Shown piece after piece: positions 24,336-34,189 of a stretch of 64,000 nt of DNA. Position 1 is the first letter of the stretch. Each line of letters opens with the position of its first letter. The notes beneath the pieces were generated by a model. That model was not told where the DNA came from, made no database searches, and saw nothing but the letters and a program-made list of their open reading frames with translations. Location: positions 3,335,501-3,399,500 of the forward strand of contig NC_051103.1 of the NCBI RefSeq assembly GCF_901709675.1, given 5' to 3'. Origin of the DNA: Syngnathus acus (Eukaryota; Chordata; Actinopteri; Syngnathiformes; Syngnathidae). A program made the position numbers and the translations under genes.

Positions 24336-27300
24336 GGTCTCATCTTCTCGACTGTATCAACCTTTCATTATACCTTGTGCTTCATCTCGGATGCTCAATG
24401 CTAATAAGAGACATTTACAGAGTTGCGTGACTGTAAAGTGTGTGTGTGTTGTAACTGCAACCCCGCAACCCGAAACAAATACAACCGAAGAGGATTGCTT
24501 GGGATTTGTATTCATTTCCAGTCATTTCATACTTGAAAAAGCATTTAAGTGGAAGTTTGCGAGACTTTTGCAGGGTGCCGGATCGGTTTGGTTTATTTAT
24601 TTTTTTGGCATTGTGGCGCACATGCTTCCATGATGTTGCAACTCAGGCTTAAAAATGACCATGACTGTGGTCTGCAAATCATCTTTGCACAAATGGAAAA
24701 AAATAATGATAAGTAATGTTTTCTTGAGAGGCAGAACAGTGTGAGTTATTGAATACCCCCCTCAACACATGAGACACTATAATTACAAGCAACTATGGTG
24801 AGCCCAGTGTGTCTTCACGGTAAGATATCGTTACCCAAAAAGCTAACCGCAACATTGAACGTTTGCTCTTGAACCGCTGGCCATGAGCGCTGCGGCTTTT
24901 TCTTAATCGCACATATAAATGTGCTTTACGGCTTTATTGGGGTTTTCGACGAAAAAATGTTGGCCAGCTTTTATAGAAACTTGAATGTCAGTCAGCAACA
25001 ACAACAAAAAGAAGTTACTGCCATATTTGTGTGTCATCAGTCTTATTGGTTCAATACAGATGACATAAGATGTTTCCATAGTGAAAAAATAAAAAATAAA
25101 TGCCCAAATCTGCACCTTTTAACCTGATCCACATTAAAAAAATTTATAGCTTCGAGCAATGCCATGCCAATGGCGCAGTGGGTGGGAGAACAGAGAGAAG
25201 AAAACAAACACAGTAGAAGTAGCGGTTGTCATAATTTAAAGCATAAACATTATAATTCCACAAACCCCTGCCGTTCTCCTTTCTCGAGGCGGCGGGAAAT
25301 GTCGTTTTAAGGGTCATTGTTAAGGTCGGCAGGTTTAGCCAGCAGGTAATCAGCTTTGAATGCAAAGGCATCCCCGCCCGCAGCTGACGGAGCTTCAGTG
25401 CCACCACACACACAATTAGCGCACAATTACCCGAGTGAGCGCTTCCCACAATCAGCATCACACGACAATCCCTCCCCAATCACTATCAATGACCTCGTAA
25501 TCACCGCACACGCTCAGCCAGACAGTCAAATGACGGATGGCTAGTGATGTCATCAGGATGTTATCATCTGGGCCGCTTAATGACAGGAAGTTTCCCTCGA
25601 CAGAGGTCAAGGCTGTTTTTTTTTTTTTTTAAATCTACTGAGCTTTACAATTTGTGGCTATTTCTGTACATTTGATTTATAAGTAAGGCAACTATAAAAT
25701 CCCATTCTCCTGATTTAACTCAGTCAAACATCTACAAATATTATCATTGGGTGTAAAGTAATCAGGAGACCTAAATTGCACGCCGACTACATTTGGGCTA
25801 TTTAACGTTCATGCACTAGTGGTTGTGTTTTGATTGTGGTGTGAAATAGAGCATGGAGCTTGTGCATCATTAAGGGTTTGCCTGTACTTGCCGTTTGATT
25901 TCTGGCATGCGCGTTTACAACTTGAAAATAATTTGCAAGGCCTGTAAAGTTCATTTGGCTGCACCGTTTGTTTGTTCCAGAGTTTTTCATTGTTGTGTCT
26001 TTCTTGAGGGGCAATTGAAATGTAAAACTTTTGATGATTTATTTAAAGGCTTGTCATAGCAAAGCAAAAACATCTTGGAGATGTCTCTCTCTCTTTCTCG
26101 GACTCTCATTAATCAATGCCAGACCTCCCCACTTCCCCTGTCCATCCTTTGCAACCTTCATCCATCTTTTCCTGCCTTTCTTCTGTCCATTGCTGTCAAG
26201 TGCTTAGTTCTTCATGTTCGACATGATTATCACCGTGTCAAATCTGAAGAGCCGTCTTCAATAAAGGGCGCGGATGTGACAGATTAGCGGTAGCGGTGCT
26301 AAAATGACCATTTAACAAGTTGACAAGAACATACACGTTTCCATGAACATCCATTTTTCTGTAACCATTCTCAACGTCATTATTTTTCGGGCTTTATCTT
26401 TATTACTCCATTAAAAAACATGCAGCGGTTTGACGGGTGAAGGTCACGAGAATAAAGAATGGCATCTATAATGGCTCCCACATTGTTCTTGGCAGCCTCG
26501 GTGAGACAGTAGCACGACAGATTTGATAAATGAGCCCTGTTAGATTTGGCAAGCCGAAGCCTCTCGTTAGCGCCGCGTGTAATATTTTTATCAGCGGTAA
26601 AACGAAATGACAGCATGTAACCAAACAAGATCTTGTTGAAGTGGGATTTTAGCCTTAAAAATAATTTTTTCTCGAAATGTTTACCACCCATAAGGAACCT
26701 TTCAAACCGAGAACAGAAGAATCCAAAAAACCCAGAATGAACGAGTCGTTTGTGTAATTAGCTTCCGAGCCATTTATGATGTCACAAGTGCGCCTTAGGG
26801 AACATTCTGTTAGGAAGCTGTTTCCTTTCACTGTCTTAATATATGAAGGACAAGCCTGTCTCTCGACACACACAATCTGCAAGTGAAGGACTCACTGGAA
26901 AATGAGCCCCGCCCCCCCTCCTGTCATGCCAACTGTCAATCAAAATGACTAATGAGCATTTGATTACATCACTGGACCTCTAACGTTGAACTTGGGACCT
27001 TTTAGCCAGGCAAAAAGAGAGACGCAAAGAGGATGCAAAGATGGAGAGAGATAAAGACGTGGGAGATAGTATGAATGAGGGAGGGGAGGCGGGGTTTAAC
27101 GAGTGAGATAATAATGAGGCCACGACATCCCCGCACATGAAGACTTGAGATGAGAGATCTGGTTTCCATTCAACTCTGTTGGGGGCTTCCTGACTGAGGA
27201 AAAAGGGGAGTGAGTGGGGTGGGGGACGAGGGCAAGATCTAAATTCCCCTCAGCTCTTCCTCCCTGCATATCTGCTCTATCTGCATCTTCTCCCTGGCGG

Positions 27301-27909
27301 AAAAAGGAACACCGCGAAGTCTATTGTGTATATCTGTGACGGCCTCCTCCATCCCTCAAAGCGAGCGATAATCCGAGACAACGTCCCATCAAACCATGAG
27401 TCATAACCTCTCAATCTTGGGACCTCTTGAACCTTTTCTGGCATCTTGACAGTCTTCTTAGCCAAAAGATCATGTTTTGTCATGTGTATAAATTTGGATA
27501 TGCAGAAGAACCTGAACGAATCATTTTTGAATGGTATTTATAATTTATAATTTCCTATGTGAAGCAAATTAATTTAATGTTGGAAAACGTAAAACAATAC
27601 GAATCCTTATTTCCGTCGACAACATCGCATTTTTTTGTTGTTGTTGTTTCACGTACTATGCCCATAATCTTTGAAAAGATCACCATCTGTAAAAGATTAT
27701 TGAAGTTAATACTTCATAGCCTTTTTTCTAGGGAATTTAGAGCTACATAATACAAGACATAATCCCACCTAAAAACACAGGTAATGCAAGACCAACTCAA
27801 ATCAACAATGGAAAGAGCAGAATAAGCAGCGGGGAGAGGATTAGTAATACACGATGGGAACGACAAGCATTCTGGAAACCTTAATTATTGGGGGGAGGTT
27901 TTACATGCA

Positions 27910-27956
27910 AGGAAGGAAGGAAACCAGTAAGCAAGGAAAGAAGGAAGGAAGGAAGC
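27910..27956 (+). repeat. (GGAA)n-rich repeat
   Basis: Imperfect GGAAG/GGAAA units. Tandem GGAA is a binding array for ETS proteins in some genomes; no function is shown here. Confidence 0.75.
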
Positions 27957-28384
27957 AATGAATCGCAGCAATAAGGGAGACCTGCACAGAAGAATCCGGG
28001 TGTTCCTAATATTCTGGCCAAAATGGCCGCCCCATTGGTGGGCTTGCTCATAGGAAACCTTTTCTAAAATCTCTCTGCTGTTCTTATCTGTTTTTGACGC
28101 TCATTTTTATCGGAATCATCTGAAACAAGTTTTATTGTCCATGTTTTGCGATTGAATGTGACTATCAGTAGCATCACAACCTACGTCAAAGTATAACCTT
28201 CTAAAAGCTATTTTGTTTCCAGAGCCAAACATGACTCCCCCATGGCCAGACAGACTGTTGTTGCTATTACTTTAACGGCACAGCCACACGTTAGCAAAAA
28301 TTGCTAATGTTATGAGAAGATGTGATATGATGACAGAGCGTCGCAGAGTGTTCTTTCAATCAGGTCTGTCTGAAGCATTTGTTA

Positions 28385-28387
<3 letters not shown>

Positions 28388-28417
<30 letters not shown>
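28388..28417 (+). repeat. (TG)15 microsatellite
   Basis: Uninterrupted TG dinucleotides. It produces spurious MCVCVCV frames. Confidence 0.95.
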
Positions 28418-28419
<2 letters not shown>

Positions 28420-30600
28420 CTCTCCCACTCCACTCCTTAAATTTCATTGCTCTAGGACTCGATTCCTCGGCACAAAACACAGACTATTGCTTCCTCCCGT
28501 TCTTGCCTCTGTTCTCTTTCACCCTCCGTTATCCGTCATCATTCAAATCTTCCCGTCACTTTGAAATTTCGTAGACTCTTCAAACTCGTCGTTTTCTCAA
28601 CACCGACATCCATTGTGTGACGTCAGACTACAAGAATGCTTCCGTTGTCCCAGACAGCCTATCGATTACTTCAATCATGGAAAGTTATGATAATATGCTC
28701 TTTTAAATCTGGTTTGGTCGAAAAAGATAATTTAGAAAGCAGTGCAGGTGTTATGCAGAGGAGCAACATCTGCCCATGTTGTGTCCAACCTCTCAACTCA
28801 CTCGACAGATAAGCTCCAGTGATGGATCCGAGATGTCACCAGGCTAAACTCGGCCTATCTATCACGGCTTTTTGCATATGTGTGAACGGCTTACGCTCGT
28901 GTGAGCCACAAGACGGATGGTTCGCACATTTCAGGGTCCAAAGGTTCTTGAGGGAGCGTATCAGTGGGAGGAGAACAGCAAAGAGATACGTAGGAATAGA
29001 TATCAATAGTGAATGTTTATTTACAAAATTAAAAAGTATTTATGACCGAATCGTTTTGAGTCTAGTGGTTGCAGTGAGTTCCGAGCCAAATCTTTCAATA
29101 GATATTTTGGCAACGTCAGCAAAAAACAAAACAATGCAGCCCTCCTCTGTGTGGTTTTCATTTACTCTCCCAAAGCTTTTCAAGTCACTTTCATTAGTGC
29201 ATCGTGCTTCTTAGCAGGCATTAAAACAGCACCTTTTGAATACAAACAGTGTTTTTCGAAGAACTCAAATCCCCCCCCCACCCCACACAATCAGCGCTCA
29301 ATCACATTTTCCCTTCGCTCTCGTCAACAAATATACCTCGTTACAGTTTTATGCTTATGATGCTTGCATTGCGAGTTTGGCTTGTGCTTGATTTTCCAGA
29401 GGTTATTAACTCAAACATTGCCAGCTCAGTTAAAATGGACGTCTATTATTGTCATTGGCAGTGAATGAGTTGATTATCCTCTCTGCTTAATTTTCAGGGA
29501 CCTATCAAATAAAAAGCTGTACAATTGTTATGTGAAGCCAAAATGCACGTTAATATCAAAAAGCCTCCATAGAAATTCTTTGCCATCCTGCTCTCGTTGG
29601 AGAGTATTTAGCATTTGAAAAGACCACCCGTGAGTTCAGGAGGGCTTTTCAGCGAGGCGTTGCTTTAGAATATTAATTGTCTTTCTCCTCTTTTTTTTTT
29701 TTTTTTTTTCCCTGGGAAAAGCTGCGGCTCCTTTCATTGAGTCCCCAGTTCTGCATAAAGGATGCTGAAGAAATGTGAAGGAGATAAAAAAAAAACTGCA
29801 TACACTCATCAATAAAAAAAATAAAAATAGTCCAGCTTGCTTATTTAGGTCTTAATAGTTCAAATTTTCTATTAAATTTATAATGAGTGGTTAAATTTGC
29901 TTGCAAAATGTAATGTTGAGTAATTATGGAGATTTTGGCCTGTCATCAATTTTATTATAAAAGTGGTTTTCAAATTAAGCTCCACATTTTGATTGGGATT
30001 TGGAAAGAGATTTTACTCCTTGGATCCAAGCCAGCTGACTCTCACTTCTTCTGCTTCTGAGAGTTTTCATTCCATTTTTTTTTTACAAATTTGCACTCGC
30101 TCCCGAAACAAACAATACAAGTGCATGCTGGAAAATCCTTTTTATTCCAAATCACGAGTTGCACTATTTATCAGGAGGAACTTGGACTGTGCTCCAGATG
30201 AATTTGAAACTCAATCTGCATGTCGGCAGATTGAAATAATCAATGAAGTTACGCTGCAGTGCCTCTTGCATAAATGTCTCTCATCATGGGAAGAAGCGTT
30301 TTTTTTCCAAGCCTCATTGCAGGAAGGTACAGATAAATGCACCCCGCTATAAAAATCAAAATATTGTCAGCATTTTTTATTTTTTTTCCTTACTGCAATA
30401 AACACATCACAATAGCCGCCCCTCCCAAAAAGCCTCTTACGGGCCCCACGGAGCCTCACCAGCTGACACGAGAGAGAGAGGAAGAAAATAAAGTGGGAGG
30501 CAAAAAGAAAACAAGGCTGCTGGGAAAACAAACACAGGCCGATTACTTGGCACTTGTCCGTTAACTCTTTCCTGGTGTATTAAAACGGTGTACCAAATCA
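28420..30600. other. Downstream flank of sox9, possible conserved non-coding sequence
   Basis: No gene is seen. The part at about 30100-30330 is complex sequence without simple repeats, with several TAAT/ATTGA-type motifs, and lies within 1 kb of the sox9 3' UTR; it looks more constrained than its surroundings but this is only an impression. Confidence 0.35.
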
Positions 30601-30633
30601 CGACATCAATTTGTGTTTAATAGCATTTTCCTT

Positions 30634-30639
30634 TTTATT
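30634..30639 (-). terminator. sox9: sox9 poly(A) signal candidate
   Basis: Minus-strand AATAAA, the first one downstream of the sox9 stop, followed about 25-40 bases later by a TG-rich stretch (TTGATGTCGTGATTTGG). It would give a 3' UTR of about 1.1 kb. Confidence 0.55.
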
Positions 30640-31193
30640 GCAAATACAGATACAAAAGATTCTTTAAAGACAGTACAAATATTTCGCAAAAGTTGAGGGT
30701 GGGGTAAGTTGATACTGAGAGGTGAAAAGAAGCAAAACATATACACTGTAGAAACCTTCCAAATGATATAATATTTTCCAGTTCTTTCAGCCTTAATTAA
30801 AGACAATTCACAAATAACACATTTTGTAAGAGCGACCACCTCAACCTCACAAAGAAAGGCAAATACATACTTCATTTAAGTAAGATAAATAAAAAACAAA
30901 GACGATTACAGCATGTACCATTTTGTATTAGTACCTCCTGGGTTTTAAAATCCAAATGAGAATGATGAGATACGCTGTGTACATTATAAAAAAAAAAAAA
31001 TAGTAAGACTAGAATGCAAAATCTTTCACAATAAAATTAAAGGAAATAAATAAATAGTATGTTTTTTTTTTTTAACAGGGGACGGCTGAGGAATTGGGTT
31101 ATATCAGCAGGGGACAGCCCAGAGGTCAAAGGTGACTTCCTGTAGCTGTCAAACACGAGCTGCTGGACGGTAAATGTAATCTCAGCTGTTGGC

Positions 31194-31238
31194 ACACACG
31201 CACACACACGCGGACGCAAACACACACTCGCACACACA
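31194..31238. repeat. Imperfect CA repeat in the sox9 3' UTR
   Basis: CACACACGCACACACACGCG-type alternating sequence inside the inferred 3' UTR. Confidence 0.8.
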
Positions 31239-31750
31239 AAAGAAGGAGAAAATGAACTGAATTGAAGGCACGGCTTGACTCTCCTCAATGTTGCTTTTCT
31301 AATGTTGCTCATACATGACATAAAAAAAACATCATTAAATGTAAATTGGAACGGCACATTAAGAAATCTAAAAAAAATGAAATACAACAGAAAGCAGACG
31401 GATTTAAAATACAAGCCTTTTCATTTTTCTCCGACAAATAACCTTCATAAACAACCTCGTGGGTTACAAACTACCAGCGTATGAAGACAAAAACCAAAAA
31501 CAGTACCTACAGAAATATTAACAATCAAATCCTCACAGAGGACTTTCTCAAGTCTTTTCATCTCTTCTAAAAAATATATATCTATAAAGATTCTATCACG
31601 GTACAATAGCAAGGCACGGCGTGAGCCAATCACGAGTCCGACTCTCCTCCTCGTTGACTTCAAGTGTCTGATTCAGGCGGGACGTCTCGTTGAAATAAAG
31701 TGTTTTGGGATGCATGTATTTGGCTGTACATGGGTATCGGGGTGGGGGGT

Positions 31751-33720
31751 TCAGGGTCTGGTGAGCTGGGTGTAAACCGGCGCCTGCTCCCAGTGCTGGG
31801 GGCTGCTCTGGGGGATGGAGGGCACCCCCGTGTTGTCGGTGATGGGCGTGTACATGGGCCTCTGGCTGGGGCTGCTCATGTAGCTGAAAGTCGAGTAGAG
31901 GCCCGAGCCTTGGCCGGCCCCCGCGTGGGTGTAGAAGGAGGCGGCGCCCCCCTGGTGGTCGCTGAAGTCGTACTGCTGCGCCCTGGAGATGGCCGGGTAC
32001 GAGCCGGGGCTGTAGTGCTGCAGATTGAAGGGGCTGTAGGCCACATGCTGCGGGGAGCCCTGCTTCTCGCTGACGTGGCTCGGGCTAAGCTGCTCCGTCT
32101 TGATCTGGGTCCTGTGCTGAGCCTGACCCGCCTCGGAACCGGCGTTGCCCCCCAATGTGGTGAGGGTGTGCTGCTGTCCCTGCTGGTTCTGGCTTTTAGG
32201 CATCCAGGCCGCTCCCGCCGACGGGCTGACCGGAGCGCCGCCGCTGATGCTGTAGCTGCCGGTGTAGGCGACGGGCGTCCCCGGACCGCTGACGGAACCC
32301 GGGTAGCCGTTCGGCGGGAGGTACTGGTCGAACTCGTTGACGTCAAAGGTCTCGATGTGAGAGATGACGTCGCTGCTCAACTCGCCGATGTCCACGTCGC
32401 GGAAGTCGATGTTGAGTTGCCGCTGGCTGGTGCCGTCAGGGAGGGATCGGAGACCCCCTTCGCGCTTAAGGTCCATCTTGCCTGAGTTGACATCAGTTTT
32501 GGGGGTAGTGGGGGGAGTCGGGGGTCCCTGTGAACCTGGAGGGTTAAGGCACATGGTTTATATGCAGTACTTGTCAAGCAAGAAAAAAAACGCACCCACT
32601 CACAAGACTAACGCTGGACTAATTACGTTGTAAAGAAAATCGGATTGATTGCATTTTATGACATCACTAATTAGGCCCCGCCTTCTTACCATACACGCAA
32701 ATGTACTGCAGTCTCTGCTTTAATTAAATTTTATGAAATTATTTTATTTCTTTACATTTGATTTTACTATATTTTATCATGTTTTAATTTTAAATTAAAA
32801 AAAACATGTAACAAAGTGCGGTGACACAATGGTATTTTATATTTTTTTAAATTGAATTAATATAACCTATAAATTAACTAAGTCACCAATTTCACTGTGC
32901 ATAGATCATCTAAAAAAAACTTCTCAACCCCGAAATTTTGAAACCAAGCTCACCTGAGTGCTCCCCAGGAGAATGCACCTCTCCCAAACTGGAAGCTGGA
33001 GAGTCTGCTTGCTGCAGCGCTTTAAAGATGGCATTAGGAGAAATATGAGTTTGCTCGCTGCCGTCCTCCCCCTCGTTTTGTCCGTTCTTCACCGACTTCC
33101 TCCGCCTTGGCTGGTACTTGTAATCTGGATGATCCTTCTTGTGCTGCACGCGGAGGCGCTCAGCCTCCTCCACGAACGGCCGCTTCTCACCCTCATTGAG
33201 AAGTCTGTGCGTCAAAAAAGCAAGTCAATAAGTCACGAGCCTCTTTTGAAACGTGCCGTAAAAATAGAGGATATCAAACTTACCTCCAAAGTTTGCCCAG
33301 CGTTTTGCTGAGTTCTGCGTTGTGCAGGTGCGGGTACTGGTCAGCCAGCTTCCTCCGCGCCGCCTGAGCCCAAACCATGAAGGCGTTCATCGGTCTCTTC
33401 ACGTGAGGCTTGTTTTTTGTAGATCCGTTTACGCGCACCGGCATGGGCACAAGGGTCCAGTCGTAGCCCTTGAGCACTTGAGATACGGCGTCGCGTATGC
33501 AAGCGGGGAATTTATCGTCCTCGTCCTTCTTGAATTCACCCAGCGCTGCTTCCACTCGGAGGAGCGCGTTCTCTGACGGCCGCGTATTTTCGGTGTCGGA
33601 ACCGGAGCCGGATGGGCACGGGGAGCCCGCGGAGTCCTCGGACATACTCGGGCTGGGCGCATCGGAGAGACACTTGTCTTGTTCCTCCGACATCTTCAGG
33701 TAGGGGTCGAGAAGATTCAT
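31751..33720 (-). CDS. sox9: SOX9 transcription factor (SOXE group), three exons
   Basis: Coding exons are 33720-33284 (437 nt), 33204-32954 (251 nt) and 32535-31751 (785 nt including TGA), giving 490 residues (human 509). Junctions are GGAG/GTAAGT-CACAG/A and TCAG/GTGAGC-CCAG/G, at the two positions known for SOX9. Residues 1-50 start [20 protein letters not shown]. The dimerisation region is at about 65-105 ([19 protein letters not shown]). The HMG box is at about 106-174 ([14 protein letters not shown] to KDHPDYKY) and is followed by the basic RRRKS. The middle activation segment at about 272-306 contains [20 protein letters not shown]. The SUMO-type IKTE is at 374-377, and the C-terminal activation domain ends [14 protein letters not shown]. 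The long PQA repeat of mammals is absent, as in other fish. SOX9 binds AACAAT-type sites in the nucleus and directs cartilage, neural crest and testis or ovary programmes. The ATG context (CGTATGA) is weak, but no in-frame upstream ATG exists. Whether it is the a or b co-orthologue is unresolved. Confidence 0.98.
32536..32953 (-). other. sox9: sox9 intron 2 (418 bp)
   Basis: Donor GTGAGC after GEHSG and acceptor CCTCCAG before [12 protein letters not shown]-rich, with no internal gene. Confidence 0.92.
33205..33283 (-). other. sox9: sox9 intron 1 (79 bp)
   Basis: Splits the HMG box after KTLGKLW, within the arginine codon (AG/A). This is the conserved SOXE position. It is very short compared with the mammalian intron (about 0.9 kb). 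Confidence 0.95.
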
Positions 33721-34005
33721 ACGAAAAACGGTTTGCTGCCAAGCTTACGCGTAAAACAGGAACCGCTGGCGACTCTTGTGAAGAAACTTCTTCTTTAAAA
33801 ACCACCAGAAGAAATCTGGTCTGCAAAAAAAATGTCCCTTTTTTTTTTGCGTAAAATGGATTTGGAAATAAACGTCTTTACGCACAGTCATCCAAAGATC
33901 AGTGCGTCAATCCGCAGAAAAACCAAAACTTGTGTGGATCAAATATATGGAAAAGTTCTCCTTGCTCGTCTCCAAATAGAATCCCAGAACGCGTGAGTGC
34001 TCTGA
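33721..34005 (-). other. sox9: Probable sox9 5' UTR
   Basis: The interval between the ATG and the start site expected about 26-30 bases downstream of the TATA box. It contains A and T runs and an upstream ORF (33891-33745). The 5' end is an estimate. Confidence 0.55.
33745..33891 (-). CDS. Upstream ORF in the sox9 leader (48 codons plus stop)
   Basis: An ATG at 33891-33889 in poor context (GGATGA with T at -3) opens 48 codons ending in TAA at 33747-33745, 24 nt before the sox9 ATG and in another frame. The predicted peptide begins MTVRKDVYFQ and is rich in F, K and aromatic residues, with no known domain. If the leader is unspliced, it would lie in the sox9 mRNA and could reduce initiation at the weak sox9 start. 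It is probably regulatory, if anything, rather than a functional protein. Confidence 0.3.
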   Translation of the reverse strand: MTVRKDVYFQIHFTQKKKGHFFCRPDFFWWFLKKKFLHKSRQRFLFYA

Positions 34006-34030
34006 ACGGCAAAGTTGTGCGCACACTCAC

Positions 34031-34036
34031 TTTATA
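34031..34036 (-). promoter_or_regulatory. sox9: sox9 TATA box
   Basis: Minus-strand TTATAAAG, about 310 bases upstream of the ATG. A CCAAT box lies about 40 bases further upstream. A TATA-plus-CCAAT core fits what is described for the mammalian SOX9 promoter. Confidence 0.75.
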
Positions 34037-34073
34037 AGAGCGTTACCATGGCGCGCAGGAAAGCCTGAATGTG

Positions 34074-34078
34074 ATTGG
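34074..34078 (-). promoter_or_regulatory. sox9: CCAAT box of sox9
   Basis: Minus-strand CACCAATCAC, a strong NF-Y type match, spaced about 40 bp from the TATA box. Confidence 0.65.
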
Positions 34079-34145
34079 TGGGCAGCGTGTGACGGAAACG
34101 TGAAGGAATTTGATACCATCACTTTCTCCTCTTGTGCACCAGCAA

Positions 34146-34182
34146 ACACACACACACACATGCGCGCGCGCGCGCACGCGCA
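34146..34182. repeat. CA/CG alternating tract (Z-DNA prone) upstream of sox9
   Basis: 37 bp of unbroken purine-pyrimidine alternation: a CA run (34146-34160), then TG and CG dinucleotides (34161-34182). It is about 110 bp upstream of the TATA box. CG alternation is the strongest Z-forming sequence. Confidence 0.9.
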
Positions 34183-34189
34183 AATGCAC

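Larger units (their letters stand above)
21133..28380. other. Intergenic, no gene defended
   Basis: Non-coding sequence holding a cluster of long A/T homopolymers between 22.2 and 23.5 kb, one exon-like island at 22561-22630, a pyrimidine-rich strand at about 24172-24335 and GA-rich stretches near 27.0-27.2 and 27.9 kb. Frames of up to 226 codons around 22.4-23.07 kb run through homopolymers and have no recognisable domain. Confidence 0.5.
30634..31750 (-). other. sox9: Probable sox9 3' UTR
   Basis: AT-rich sequence between the sox9 stop and its first AATAAA, with no coding frame of note. It holds a CA-rich repeat at about 31194-31238 and several ATTTA-type motifs. The length is comparable to, though shorter than, the mammalian SOX9 3' UTR. 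The extent is inferred. Confidence 0.55.

Noticed and set aside
31876-32346. 156-codon minus-strand frame rich in S, T and R
   Set aside because: Alternative frame of sox9 exon 3; low-complexity composition and no family resemblance.
31700-32485. 261-codon plus-strand frame
   Set aside because: It is the antisense shadow of sox9 exon 3, kept open by GC-rich codon structure; no domain is seen.
33536-33826. 96-codon minus-strand frame overlapping the sox9 start
   Set aside because: It begins at TTG, not ATG, and overlaps sox9 exon 1 in another frame; the real leader ATG frame is the 48-codon one at 33891-33745.
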